A stretch of DNA of 64,000 nt, from assembly GCF_945859685.1 (NCBI RefSeq), contig NC_079147.1:104949525-105013524 (forward strand). Direction: 5' to 3'. The position numbers were made by a program, and so were the translations under genes. Positions 10,426 to 22,000 of this stretch are shown here, one piece after another; positions within the stretch are counted from its first letter, which is position 1; every line of letters begins with the position of its first letter. Source of the stretch: Eupeodes corollae (Eukaryota; Arthropoda; Insecta; Diptera; Syrphidae). The notes under the pieces were generated by a model. It had not been told where the DNA came from. It worked only from the letters and a program-made list of their open reading frames with translations, and searched no databases.

Positions 10426-11395
10426 GTTACTGTTAAGTAATTCTATCAATTTCGTTATAAGTGAAGATACTGTTCTTAATAGTGTCCTACAACTTGACGA
10501 ATCTTTTAATCCTGGTCCCGACGTTGTACCATCATCTATTTTAAAGAAATGCGCCGCGTATTTAGAACATCCATTATGTGGTTTTTTTAACACGTCTTTA
10601 CGTAACTCGCTGTTTTCTTTTATCTGGAAGAGATTCTTCATAATATCAGTACACAAAAAAGGTCCTAAAAAAGAAATAACGAACTGCCGACCTATTGCTA
10701 AACTATCTGTGATAACAAAACTGTTTGAGTCAACCGTATGTAGAGTCCTTTCTTTTCACTGTAGTTCGATTATCTACGATAACCAGCATGGTTTTGCTAA
10801 AAAGCGTTCAACTGTTACTAATCGGTTACACTTAACGTCCTTTGCTTTAGATGTTTTTGAAAAACGTGAACAAGTAGATTGGATATTTACTGATTTAAGT
10901 AAGGCCTTTGACAAATTGTTCTATAAACCTTACTTTTAAAACTATCACAGTTAGGTTTTAACGACTGTTTAATAAACTTGATCTCCTCATATTTGCAAGA
11001 CAGACGTTATAGTGTTAAATTTTGTAATGAGTGTTCAAGTTCATTTGTTGTGAATTCTGGTGTCCCCGAGGGTAGTCACCTTGGTCCTATTCTATTGTTT
11101 GTTTATAAATGACTTGGTTTCGATCATACAAAATTCATTTGTCCTAATATATGCTGATGACATTAAAATTAAAAAAAAAAAAATTAACTCTACATCTGAC
11201 TGTCTTCTTTTGGAAGAAGACTTAATATTATTCAGGGAATGGTGCAATAATAATCGTCTAGTTTTAAATGTTGATACGAGTAAATGTAAAACCGTGAGTT
11301 TTACACGCAAAAAAGTTCCAATCGTTTTTAGTTACATGTTTGAGTCTTGTCCTTTAAGTAGAGTATATGTATTTTCTGACTTGTTGTCTTAAATC
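10426..11395 (+). mobile_element. Jockey-superfamily LINE ('family K') reverse transcriptase relic
   Basis: One continuous frame, about 10468-10939, encodes SFNPGPDVVPSSILKKCAAYL, HKKGPKKEITNCRPIAKLS, DNQHGFAKKRSTVTNRL and VDWIFTDLSKAFDKL: the finger and palm A regions of a non-LTR RT. After a frameshift, 10940-11392 gives GVPEGSHLGPI and, in another frame, VLIYADDIKI (the YADD catalytic box) and WCNNNRLVLNVDTSKCKTVSF. The PQG of motif B reads PEG. Endonuclease and C-terminal domains are missing. It abuts family J on the left and family R on the right. Confidence 0.8.
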
Positions 11396-11406
11396 CTAAA
11401 CTAACA

Positions 11407-14241
11407 TTTACTTACTCACTTAAGGTGGCGCTACAGTCCTGTGTGAACTAGGGCTTCACCCAACAAACTTCTCCATCTAGCTCGGTCCCTAGCTAGCGAA
11501 GAACTTTTCTCTCGCAGCGACCCAAGGTGCTTTCATCCGCTTTCGTCATAGTCCATGCTTCTGCGCCGTAAAGCAGGACGAGGATGATAAGGGTCTTATA
11601 TAGCAACACTTTGTTCCCTCGCGAGAGGGCTTTATCACTCAATTGCTTTCTTAGTCCAAAGACACAGCGGTTAGCAAGAGCTATTCTGCGTTTGATCTCA
11701 GCGCTGGTTTTTATTCTGTGTTTACAGCTGAGCCTAGGTAGACAAAGTCCTTGACTACCTTAAAATTACGTCTGTCGATGGTGACGTTTTGACGTTGGTG
11801 TTGTATGTCCTTTCTTGACGATAGCCTCATTAACCGTTAAACCCATTTTTGCCGCCTCTTCCTCAATACTTATAAAAGCCCCATTGACATCACGATGAGT
11901 TCTTCCGGTTATGTCAATGTCATCAGCATATGCCAGTAATTGGACAGACTTTTGAAAGATAGTGCCTCTAGTGTTGACGTCTGAGCTCTGTACAATGTTA
12001 CAAAATCGCATGACAGGGCATTCCCTTGTCTAAATACTTTTTTGACATCGAAAGGTTCTGTTAAGTTGTTTCAAACCTTTATGGAGTAGCGTGAATTTTC
12101 CATGGTCATCCTGCACAAACCGACGAGTTTGGCAGGGATGCCAAAACTAGACATGGCTTGTTCATGTTCATGTAGATGCTGTCATATGCGGCTTTGAAAT
12201 CGATAAAAAGATGGTGAGTGTCTATATGGTGTTCTTGGGGTTTTTTCCAGGATCTGCGGTAATGTGAATATTTGATCGACTGTGGACTCTCCTGGTCTAA
12301 AACCACACTGATAAAGACCCATCAGGTTGTTGACGATGGGTTTTAGACGTTCACATATTATCGCAGAGAAGATTAAGAAGAGGTTAAGTAGACTGATTCC
12401 TCTATAGTTGGTGCACTTTAGAGGGTCTCCTTTTTTCAGGATCGGTCAAACAATCCTGAGGAACCATTCATCGGGCATGCTTTCTCCCGACCGTATCTTA
12501 CAGATAAGTTGGTGCATGATCCTAACCAACTTATCTCCACCTGCTTTAAAGAGCTCGGCATTCAAGCCATCTGCTCCAGCGGTTTTATTAGACTTCAGCT
12601 TAGATATGGCCATCTTTACTTTGTCTAAGTCGGTAGGATGGGATTGTTGGCTTTCGTCGTCTATAGTGAATGGATCATCCTTCCTGTCAGCAGAATTTGG
12701 TTCCTCGTCGCCGTTATACAGTCTGCAAAAGTGGTCCTTAAATATCCTCAGCATTGACTGCGGTTCCACTATGATGTTTCCACTTTCGTCTTCGCTGCCG
12801 TCCGTTTAAGGTTAATGTTTCTGTGAATTTCGTTTCACCTGTTCTTAAAACTTTCGAGCTTCATTCCTAGTTTTAAACCTCTCAACATCTTCGACCGCAC
12901 GCTTTGCATGCCTTCCCCTATTCCTTCTGAGAAGTCGGTGCTCCTCTCGCCTCTTCTGCTCATAGAGCTCATGAGCTGCTCTCGTCCTTTTATGCAGCAC
13001 CGCTTTGCGTGCCTGTTGTTTGGCTGCCAATATTCCTCATCAAACCAGGGGTTCCTTGTTGGTGGCTGCTTGAAACCCAGCACATCAGAGGCGGCTTTTC
13101 TGATTGCATCTCGGCAATGTTACCACTGGTTTTCGATACATTGTGTTGGAGGCAGAGAATTTCGATAGAGATTACTTGTAACTCGGTCGGAAAAGGATTT
13201 GGCGATCTTGGCTACAACGAGGTAGTGGTACGAGTCGATGTTAGCTCCTCGGAAAGTTCGGACATCCATGATGCTGGAAGCCTGTCTGCTGTCAATCGGA
13301 ATTAGGTCAATCTGGTTGACTGTAGATTGATCTGGAGAACTCCAAGTTCGATTGTGGATGTTGAGGTGTGGAAAACGCGTACTGGCTACCATGACGTTTC
13401 GCCCAGCAGCAAAATCTATGAGTCTGCATCCGTTGTTGCAAGTGTTGCACTGCTCATGTTTTTTGTCTAAGAGATTGAATACCATTTCTTTGGTGTTGTC
13501 ATCTATCTCTTCTGGGGGGCGTTTGCGCATATCAGGCTAATGTTGCCGAATTGAGCCTTTATGCGGATGGTCATGAGGCACTCGTTGATGCACCTATAGC
13601 TCAAGACTTCTTGCCTAAATCTGTCTCCAAGTCTCCAAATAAGCGCTGTTGGTTTTCGTGGTAGCAGTCACCATAGTAAATATCGCAGTTTTTCATCCTC
13701 TTTTTGCCCGGCTCATCCCATCGTAGTTCCTGCAGTCTAGGGCCTCCGCTAATTCTTCGGCCGCACGTGGTTTGTTAAGGAACCTAACATTCCACGTGCA
13801 TATCCGAAGTTCGTTGTCCTTAATTCGTTTGCATAGGTTGTCAACTGTAAATCCGTCCGTATCCGAGGCTTGTTAGTGCCTCGCAACTATGATGTTTTTA
13901 CGTGGCCAGGAATCACCCCGACAACGCCCAACCTGGAGGACCACATTCTTAGTATAACTCCAAGGATGGGGAGCCGCCACTGTTGATTCCATCTCTTAAA
14001 TTCCTCCGCATCCGTCTGGATAAGGAAAGGTGTCTTAGTGGAAACACCTCTTCCCCCCTCTCTCGTTTGCTGAACCCAACATATTCCCACTGGGGTTGGA
14101 ACCCGATCTCCAGTTGAGATACTAGGCACCCGATGTTCACCACTGGGAGGTGAGAGTAGGAGTTGATAGACAGAGGTGGGTTTTGAGAAAAACCTGTGGA
14201 CGCTTGTGTTCTCTTGAAAGCACATGTCTACCATTTGAACA
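11407..14241 (-). mobile_element. Family R (RTE-like) non-LTR retrotransposon, near full length, decayed
   Basis: Inverted copy of the full-length element at 23883-27276, starting with the same 3' tail (ACTTACTCACTTAAGGTGG) and reaching the shared 5' leader (TGTTCAAATGG inverse at 14231-14241). Recognisable minus-strand blocks are NGCRLIDFAAGRN, FPHLNIHNRTW and STVNQIDLI of the AP endonuclease (about 13450-13300). The RT gives SKLKSNKTAGADGLNAELFK (~12600), HHLFIDFKAAYDSIY (~12215) and LLAYADDIDITGRTHRDVN (~11930). Many frameshifts are present, and ~280 bp near the 3' end is deleted (junction at about 11497-11505). It has lost the capacity to encode a protein. Confidence 0.85.
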
Positions 14242-14442
14242 GCCCAAATAAGACATGTATTGGAAAATTTAGCGTTGATGCGGAGTGTCGCTAACCATTC
14301 CCTCACACTATTGAAACTCAAGACTTTTGAATTTTGTACACTTCTAAGTGTATCTTGTCTTTGGGAATATGCAATGCCATTTGTGTATTTTTAACGCAAG
14401 GTTGAATGATGATTAAAATGCAAACAAGCTTGTCCAATTAAC
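14242..14442. other. Possible older endonuclease scrap beside family R
   Basis: On the minus strand just outside the family R copy, VREWLATLRINAKFSNTCLI resembles the family R endonuclease segment INERLMTIRIKAKFGNISQI. It may be a more diverged relative into which, or beside which, the copy inserted. Only ~25 residues are visible. Confidence 0.3.
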
Positions 14443-15199
14443 TTAGGGGGTATTCTGGTCTGGAAATTAAAAAAAATCGATTTTTTTTTCTTTTCATATT
14501 TTCATAGTTTAACTATTTAAGAATATGTCTACTAGAGGATTTTCCCAAATTCAAATTATTTTCGGAGAAATAAGTATTTTGCTGAGCAGCCATCCAAATC
14601 GGTTGGGCTGCAACTAATAGAACAAAAGACATAATGGGGTACTTTAAACGCGTTTTTCTCAGAACTGTCTTTTTGAATCTGATACCCACGATTTCTCAGG
14701 TTCTGCCGAACCGATTTACTTGAAATTTTAAGAAAGTCTTCTTTAGGGACTTGTCTACGTCCGGAACTACGGCCATCCCCAAATTTTTATTTTTACTATT
14801 TTTAACAAATCGAAGAATGTTCAAAAAAATGGTAAATTTTTTGTATTTTTCTTTAGACAGCCGCCATTTTGTAAAAAAAAATGTTTGTAACTTTTCCGTA
14901 GTTCCAGACATTGCGACATTATTGTAGATTAATAATCTTTTTTAGTTTTTGATTTCAGATTTCTAGGAGAGTTAAAATCGTGGGTATGGTCACGCACCAA
15001 ATTTTTGAGACGCACTACTCTATCAGCTGATAACTAACGGAATTTTTATTTTTTTTTTACTTTTTTATTTTTTTTGTATGCTTCTAATGTGAATAAATAA
15101 TGTATAAAAAAATTGATGGTAAAATTGTAGCTTGCTTTTTTCTACAGCACTTCAAAAATTACATAAAATTCATGTCTCTAGACCAGAATACCCCCTTAA
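14443..15199. mobile_element. TTAA-type MITE with 16-bp terminal inverted repeats
   Basis: The left end is TTAGGGGGTATTCTGGTCT. The inverse of the right end is TTAAGGGGGTATTCTGGTCT. This gives 16 bp of identical TIR (GGGGGTATTCTGGTCT) flanked by TTAA on the right and a degenerate TTA on the left. It is 757 bp long and AT-rich with no coding region. TTAA flanks are the piggyBac-superfamily target, so a non-autonomous piggyBac-type MITE is the best guess. The ORF on the minus strand at 14696-14911 is not protein-like. Confidence 0.75.
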
Positions 15200-15856
15200 A
15201 ATATATTCAACATAACTTAGTTAACTGTTTTATTTGTATTTACAAAAAAAAAATATCTTAATTTTATACAAGTTAAAATATAATGAGAAAGACCATAATC
15301 ATTTGAATTGTAGTGTATGAAGCTGAACTTTTATAGATAAACGTAAAAAGATAAAATTGATTATCACTCATCTACTTACCTCAAATCACTCTTTTCAAAA
15401 AAGCATGATCCGCATGAACGCGTTCAAAGGCAAAATCAAATCAATAAAAACCTTAATTCTCTTTTATTTAACAATGTCTAGTTTTTTGTAGCATAAAACT
15501 TGACCATTAATATAGATATGAACAAATACAAAACTTTAATCTATCTTCGTCTAGCACTACTAAAGTTGAATTATTATTAACAGCTCAGCATCGTCTTAGA
15601 GAAGTAATAATGAAGCTATTGCAAATAAAAAACTCGTTAAAATATCTTTACTTGATTTCAACAACATTTTGTTTTGTTTAGATAAAATTGTAAGTACGAG
15701 TACTTTTAAAAATGATATTTGTAACAAAAATGCATTCTCTATTAGAATAATGGCCATTTCAAATGTGCATTATAGCTGAACTTAACTTGCAACGTCTATA
15801 ATTGCTTAGAAATTTGTAATCTTTTTTAGCAATTTACAATCCTTAACCTATTGCAT

Positions 15857-15945
15857 CAATAGAAGATAAAACATACGTACCTTTTGAACTTATAGTTGCT
15901 TCAATAGAAGATAAAACATACGTACCTTTTGAACTTAAAGTTGCT
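15857..15945. repeat. 45-bp tandem duplication
   Basis: The unit beginning 'tcaatagaagataaaacata' and ending near 'gttgc' occurs twice head to tail, starting at about 15856 and 15901, with one visible mismatch (ttatagtt versus ttaaagtt). Near identity implies a recent duplication. Confidence 0.85.
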
Positions 15946-16202
15946 TCGGATAAGTCTCAAAAGAGGGATACAAAACAGAAGTTCGATGAATCACAGGTAC
16001 TAGGTATCATTTCTGTATTGGTTAATAACATGGGTCTTATTTCTGACGAAGAATAAAGTTTATCATTGCTAAAAAAAAAACAATTACCTTGTAAAGTTTC
16101 GCCATACTGACCTGAATCAAAACTAACAACAATCCCTTGGGGCATAGTATTAACAAAATCATAAAATATCGCTCAAAACTTTTGTTCTTTTTACACCTCT
16201 GA

Positions 16203-16290
16203 TCTCAAGCCCCGACGACGCGGCGCGCGGTACCAACATAGCTCATTCAATAATTTGTTTGTACAGCAGCTCAAGTTCAATGTCAGTTAA
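16203..16290. promoter_or_regulatory. CpG-rich patch with initiator-like motif; possible promoter
   Basis: GCCCCGACGACGCGGCGCGC at about 16209-16228 is the most CG-dense stretch of the window and stands out sharply in AT-rich DNA. On the plus strand an arthropod initiator match (TCAGTT, ~16282-16287) follows 55 bp later. No TATA box or transcript structure can be tied to it. It could equally belong to a minus-strand gene outside the window. Confidence 0.25.
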
Positions 16291-16402
16291 CAACAATTAT
16301 TTTTATTTCTTTTTGTTAACCCACAATTCATTAGCATTTTATAAACTTGACACATAATTTAGCCAAAAATTCATCAAAAAATTAAACACATAAATAATAA
16401 AA

Positions 16403-16528
16403 ATGTTGATACGACGTTACAATGTGTCACAGGTCACAGTTGACTACTTCCGGTGCGAGGTGCGTGTGTTGCAGATGGATGTTGAAGTTGATGATTGTTT
16501 TATCAACAATAAAATTCGACAGATATAA
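16403..16528 (+). CDS. Possible 41-residue small ORF, unrecognised
   Basis: ATG at 16403 opens a 41-codon frame (starts MLIRRYNVSQVTV, ends NNKIRQI, TAA at 16526-16528) with a more balanced base composition than its surroundings, ~120 bp after an initiator-like motif. No signal peptide, domain or family is recognised. A frame this short can arise by chance. Confidence 0.12.
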   Translation: MLIRRYNVSQVTVDYFRCEVRVLQMDVEVDDCFINNKIRQI

Positions 16529-17118
16529 AATTTATTGTAAATTAAAGTTTGCCAAGTGAGAGAGAGAGAAAGAAACAATGCCACTGATTTGACTTCCTAT
16601 GTGTTTTGTTGTGGCTTGCGCCTCAAAGTATCGTGCTTTGTATAGGCTAGGTCAAGGTATCCATTCAAGCAAAAAATATGCTAAATTATATACCTTACCT
16701 TAGCTGTACGAATCTTCATGAAAAAGGCCTAATAACAATATTTATCTTCTCTTTCATTCATAATTTTACAACCTTTATTGATTGTACTCACAAGTTTGAT
16801 ACTATAGACTAAGGTTATCCCAGGTCCCCATCAGAGAGAGATAAAGCAGTTAGAGTTTTGCTTGATAAGCCTTAGTAAAAACTTACCTTGACAGGTGATG
16901 ATGTATTTCTTTTGTATACCTTCAAATATATATTGGTCAAAGTCTCGTAATCGTAGCAACTCTCAAATGCAGGTTGACGATCTCTAATGATCTCAAGCTA
17001 CCTTACTCTATTTTGTTTTATTATTTTCGTGCTTTGTTTTGATTTGTATTTAAAGATAGAAAAGTTTTTTTTCAAACACCTCTCCCCTTTATTTTAAAAG
17101 TCGATATTAGCTTGATTA

Positions 17119-17202
17119 CCATCATCATCATCATCAACATCAATATCGGCCGCCATTCATGTTAAAGAAACCCATCATCATCAACAGCAACAACAACAAC
17201 AA
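17119..17202. repeat. (ATC)n and (CAA)n microsatellites
   Basis: Tracts of ATCATCATCATCATCA at about 17121 and CAGCAACAACAACAACAA at about 17185, separated by a CG-containing NotI-like word (cggccgcc). Confidence 0.8.
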
Positions 17203-17884
17203 TAAAGGAAAAGATAAACAAAGAGAAGAATCATGAACTTTACCTTGAAAGAAGTTCCCACATATTTATGTATAGCCGTAATATTGATCTCGGGGAAGCA
17301 TGATATCCAATAGATAGTTTTTATTTTTAAAAAAAGTGGAGACTTTTCTTGTCGAAGTTGTTGAAATAGATTGTTCTCTTTTTTAAATTGCATTTTTGTG
17401 TTAAGTTTTTGTTGTTATAGATTTTTTGATTTAATTTGCATTTGTTTTTAATTCGATCGCAAATGTTAATTCGTTGTGCGTCATTAAATTATATAGGAAG
17501 ACGTATCTAAGAAATATTGGACCATAATATAGAACAGGATAATGATTCATCTAGAATAATGTGATGATTATTGAAGACGTGAAACTTGCACGTCATTTGC
17601 TTAAACACTCATTTTAAGATTGTTTCTTAAAAAAGAATTCAGCGAATGACGTTATAGTTTGAGAAATATTTAACTAGGCAACCAATACAAATTTAACACG
17701 TCGATTTTAATTTAAGACGTAACAAATACATATATTTCGATTGTGTCATACAAATTTATAAATAGATTTATTTGATTTATGTTTTATGAGTTTATTATTA
17801 AATTCCATCTCTAGAACAAAAAGCTATAAGGATAAGGAGACAGGGAAGAATACTAATTTTCATTTTAAAATATATTTGACTATT

Positions 17885-18750
17885 AAATCGATTTCAGAGC
17901 CGCATATGACAGCATCTACAGGGACGAGTTGTATAGAACCAAGTCTGGTTTTGGCATCCCTGTGAAACTGGCCCGTTTCTGTTGAATGACCATGGAGAAT
18001 TCGCGCTGCTCCATAAAGGTTGGAAAAAAACTCAACAGAATCTTTCGATGTATAAAAAGGCTTTAGAGAAGGTGATGTCTTGTCATGCGATTTCATTAGC
18101 ATCGTCCTTAAAGGAAAGGTTCAGAGCTCTATTTGTCAACGTCAACATTAGCGGCATTATCTTTTACAAGTCTGTCCAATTACAAGCATATGCTGATGAA
18201 ATTGGCGTAATCGGAAGAACAAAGCATGATGTCAATGGGGCTTTTGTGAGTATTGAAACGGAGGCGGAAAAAATGGGTTTAGTGGTTATCCAGGGTAAAA
18301 CAAAGTACTTGTTGTCATCAAGAAAGGACGTACATCAACGACGTAGTTTTGATGTAGTTCATGATTTTGTCTGCTTAGGCTTTCCGATAAACACAGAAAA
18401 CAATACTAACGCAGAGATCCAACAAAGAATTACTCATGCTAACAGCTGGTTCTTTGCCCTAAGAAAGCAATTGAGAAATAAAGCCCTCTCTCGACCGACT
18501 AAAGTGTAGCTATAGAGTGCAGAGGCAAGGACTATGACAAAAGCGGATGAAAGGACCTTGCATCTTTCGGGAGAAAGGTTCGCCGCGTGATCTATGGTCC
18601 CGTATGCATAGAAGATGAGTGCAGGAAAAGATGGAACGACAAGCTGTATGGGCTATACAGCAACATAGACTTAGACAGAAGGATAAATGTCCTACCACTG
18701 AGATGGCTGGGCCAAGTAGAGCGCATGGAGACCACAAGTGTAATTGAATC
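17885..18750 (+). mobile_element. Family R fragment (RT palm to C-terminus), plus orientation
   Basis: Starts inside the RT palm (coding for AAYDSIYRDEL) and runs through SVQLQAYADEIGVIGRTKHD (YADE in place of YADD, ~18170-18225) to the C-terminal WLGQVERMET segment (~18700-18735). The longest frame, 17982-18509, crosses several frame changes. Both ends are truncated and the 3' UTR is missing. It faces the next fragment tail to tail, making an inverted repeat. Confidence 0.85.
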
Positions 18751-18836
18751 TATACAACGCATATTTTTTCAATTTGCACTCTGCGGTCTATTCTTAGCAC
18801 CTTATGAAGATCGTTTGAAACTTATTAATCTGCAAA

Positions 18837-19983
18837 CCTTACTTACTTACTTACTTACGGTGGCATTACAGTCCTGTGTGAACTAGGGGCTCACCCAACA
18901 AACTTCTCCATCTAGCTCGGTCAATACCTAGATGTCTCCAGTTTCACGCTTCAAGTTGGGTGAAGTCACTTTCCACTTGTTCGCGACACCTGATCCGCTA
19001 TCGTCCTCTATTGAGCTGTCCTGTGGGTGTGGATTCGAAGACTTTCCGGGCCGGAGCATTGGTTTCCATGCGCTCTACGTGACCCAGCCATCTCAGTCGT
19101 TGGAATTTTACCCTTCTGGCTAAGTTTACCTCGCTTTATAGCCCGTACAGCTCGTCGTTAGATCTTCTCCTCCATTCCCCTTCGATGCATACGGAACCAT
19201 AGATCACACGAAGAACTTTTCTCTCGAACCGACCCAAGGTGCTTTCATCCGCTTTAGTCATAGTCCATGCTTCTGCACCGTATAGGACGGGGATGGGGTC
19301 TTATATAGCGACACTTTGGTCCCTCGAGAGAGGACTTTACCACTCAATTGCTTTCTTATTCCAAAGAAACAGCGGTTAGCAAGAGTTATTCTGCGTTTGA
19401 TCTCAGCGCAGGTGTTGTTTTCTGCATTTACACCGGAGCCTAGGTAGACGAAGACCTTGACTACTTCAAAGTTACGTCTGTCGATAGTGACGTTTTGACC
19501 AAGACGTCGGTGTTTTAGGTCCTTTCTCGACGAAAGCATGTACTTTGTTTTTCCCTAATTATCCGTTAAACCAATTTTGCCACCTCTGCCTCAATACTCA
19601 CAAAAGCCTCATTGACATCACGATGAGTTCTTCTGATTAAGTCAATGTCATCTGCATATTCTAGTAATTGGACAGACTTTTGAAAGATAGTGCCTCTAGT
19701 GGTGACGTGTGAGCTCTGCACTATTCTTTCAAGCACAATGTTAAAAAAAATCGCATGACAACACATCATCTTGTCAAAAGCCTTTTTTTAAGTTGTTTCA
19801 AACCTTTATAGAGCAGCGTGAATTTTCCATATTCATCCTGCGCAAAACGGATGAGTTTGGCAGGGATGCCAAAACTAGACATGGCTTTATACAGCTCGTC
19901 CATGCAGAAGCTGTCATATGCGGCTTTGAAATCGATGAAAAGATGGTGGGTGTCGATTTTTAATGTGAATATTTGATCTGCCA
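18837..19983 (-). mobile_element. Family R fragment (RT palm to 3' tail), minus orientation
   Basis: Begins with (ACTT)n, the inverse of the family's (AAGT)n 3' tail, then the 3' UTR inverse GTGGCATTACAGTCCTGTGT. Minus-strand blocks run from FIDFKAAYDSFCMDELYKAM (19940-19880) through VQLLEYADDIDLIRRTHRDV (19670-19610) to FEVVKVFVYLGSGVNAENNT (~19460-19410). It is 5'-truncated at about 19983 and carries frameshifts. Confidence 0.85.
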
Positions 19984-20355
19984 ACCCATCGCTGATATTC
20001 TCTCAAGAGCAGGTACCATAGACTCACCATTTCTTCCAGGGAACGCCAGACAGACCACTCTTTTTGGCTTTTTTTTTAACCTATTATAAGAATGCTGCTC
20101 TTATCTAACAACGTACATACCAACTTTGTTTTGAATTTCAGTCCTTAATCCTTTAAAAGTTTTGTATTCATTAAAAACTAATGTGTGGGCCTTCGGACCC
20201 AAGCCTGAACATATTCCAATTTTTTGAATTTCAAATTAACCATAAAAGCCAAATTAATTGGTGATATGTTATTATATAATCGTTTCTTCTTTTCAGGGTC
20301 ACGAAAACGCTGATAAATTCTTACATTAAAAATGCTTTTGAATATAAAAGTCCTC
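19984..20355. other. Unassigned spacer
   Basis: The stretch 19984-20060 is less AT-rich and may be a scrap of another retroelement (minus strand FPGRNGESMVPALERISDG), but it is too short to classify. The rest is AT-rich with no gene. Confidence 0.3.
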
Positions 20356-21040
20356 TGTTGACCTCACCAAACAGTATACATAATCGTTTTAGAGAAAGTA
20401 AGATTATTGCACTTGACATTTCAAAGGCATTTGATAGAGTTTTGCATCAAGCTCTTCATAGGAGATGCGTGAATTTGTCCCGAATCTTAGGTTTAGAAAC
20501 TACCTTTCGGACAGTTTAAGAAAAGTCAAAGTGGGCAAAATAAGCTTAGCCTTATTTGTATTTAGTACCATCAGCTTTTTGTTTTTCGAATCACAACCTA
20601 ACAACGCCAACGCCTGATAAGCTCAAAGAATTTGGACCTTGGAAGCATTTTTAAATGGGAAATCAAAAACCGTGTAGAATGAAATGCTTCATAAACTCAA
20701 TCCTTTCTATTGTCGCAAAAGCGTATACTTCTCCTAAAGCAATTATAAATGGGTGGCGCTTCCATCGGATCGAAGAGACTAGAAACTAGACAGCTTTTTT
20801 TTTGCTGAAGTGATCAAAGATTTGAAGTCGCCAAAAACACTGCGATGTGCTTAGGTTTTCACTGACGATGCAAGAAGTTTTTTAACCCATTCTAATCTAG
20901 GCATGATTAAAAACGCCTTTATTCTTCTGAAAATCGAGCATACAATCCCTGAGGAATTCTAAAAACACCCTTGAGTCTCTATGAGGACAACATTAAAAAA
21001 AAAGTACTAAGAATTATAGGCGGCCGTTTTCAAATATTTA
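20356..21040 (+). mobile_element. Highly eroded family J LINE relic
   Basis: Plus-strand identity to the 30-32 kb family J copy in three ordered patches. 20372-20450 matches 30985-31060 ('cgttttagagaaagtaagattattgcacttgacat'-type palm A sequence, IIALDISKAFDR). 20655-20700 matches 31380-31430. 20800-20930 matches 31495-31620 (gatgtcttaggtttt...gcaagaa). It is full of indels and clearly older than the other copies. Confidence 0.65.
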
Positions 21041-22000
21041 TTTTATTTTATTTTATGCAAGTGAATTCCCTTATCGACAGTTAGATAGAAGCTCATAATC
21101 TTTAAAGTTCGTATTGAATATTTTTTTTCTTGCCGATAAAAAACCTTAATGAATCGCTAATCTTCTTCTCTCATCTGTTTGCTGGTTCTTTTTTTAAAAC
21201 TTTTTTTAGCACTTAAAATTCATAAATTAATCGAAATTTTTTTTTTTAATTGATACTATTTTTAAATTTTATTTTATGTTTATCGGAACTAAACAAAAAT
21301 TATACAACCTGTTTGTTTTTTTTTGTTTCTGTGAAACAGTTAATTTCCTGCATTTTTTATTCAAAGAATATACATCATGACAAAAATTTGCAATATCCAT
21401 CGAATAATTTGTTCACAAACAAAAGAAACATAACCTTCCGATTAAGCCATAGGAATTCAATTTGACCTTATATAATAAAGTTCTATAAATCTTAAATGAA
21501 TTCATTAATATATCATCTCCAAAAATATAACCACAATATTGAGTTAAGGTTTGGAACTTTTGTTGACATTAATTTCTTGCTGCAGTAATATTCACAGTAG
21601 CATGTTTTAGAATAAATTATTAAAAATTTAACTTTATCGTTTTGGCATTCAAAATGTAAATTAATAGAATTTTTCTGATTTCTGATCAGTTTTTAAAGAA
21701 AGTTGATATTTTTTCCAACGCAAACACTTTTTAAACTTTAAATAATATTAACTCTTCAATGACTGATGGTTTCGTGGAGAAACTCTAGTTTTTATTCCCA
21801 GTAATAAGAATGTTAATTAAATTTAACTTTTCAATGAAAAATAATTGAACTGATAAAGAATTGAGACTATGTTAAACAAATCAACGTCAATTTGATATTT
21901 CATAATGTTAACTTTTTTTGTTGTTCTATAGTTTTGGTACTGTTAACAGTATTTTTTGATTAAGGTTTAAATTTCACTGTCAACAGAATATTTTTAGAAG
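21041..22000. other. AT-rich intergenic DNA, no gene seen
   Basis: Poly-T-rich, with only short low-complexity frames. No repeat structure noticed. Confidence 0.6.

Larger units (their letters stand above)
15200..17884. other. Gene-free stretch with simple repeats and a small GC-rich patch
   Basis: No multi-exon gene could be assembled. Items noted separately: a 45-bp tandem duplication (15857-15945), a CpG-rich patch (16205-16240), a 41-codon frame (16403-16528) and ATC/CAA microsatellites (17119-17202). The rest is AT-rich. Confidence 0.5.

Noticed and set aside
12408..13305. Plus-strand ORFs of 86-133 codons over the minus-strand family R copy
   Set aside because: Shadows in the wrong strand; the minus strand carries the endonuclease and RT motifs.
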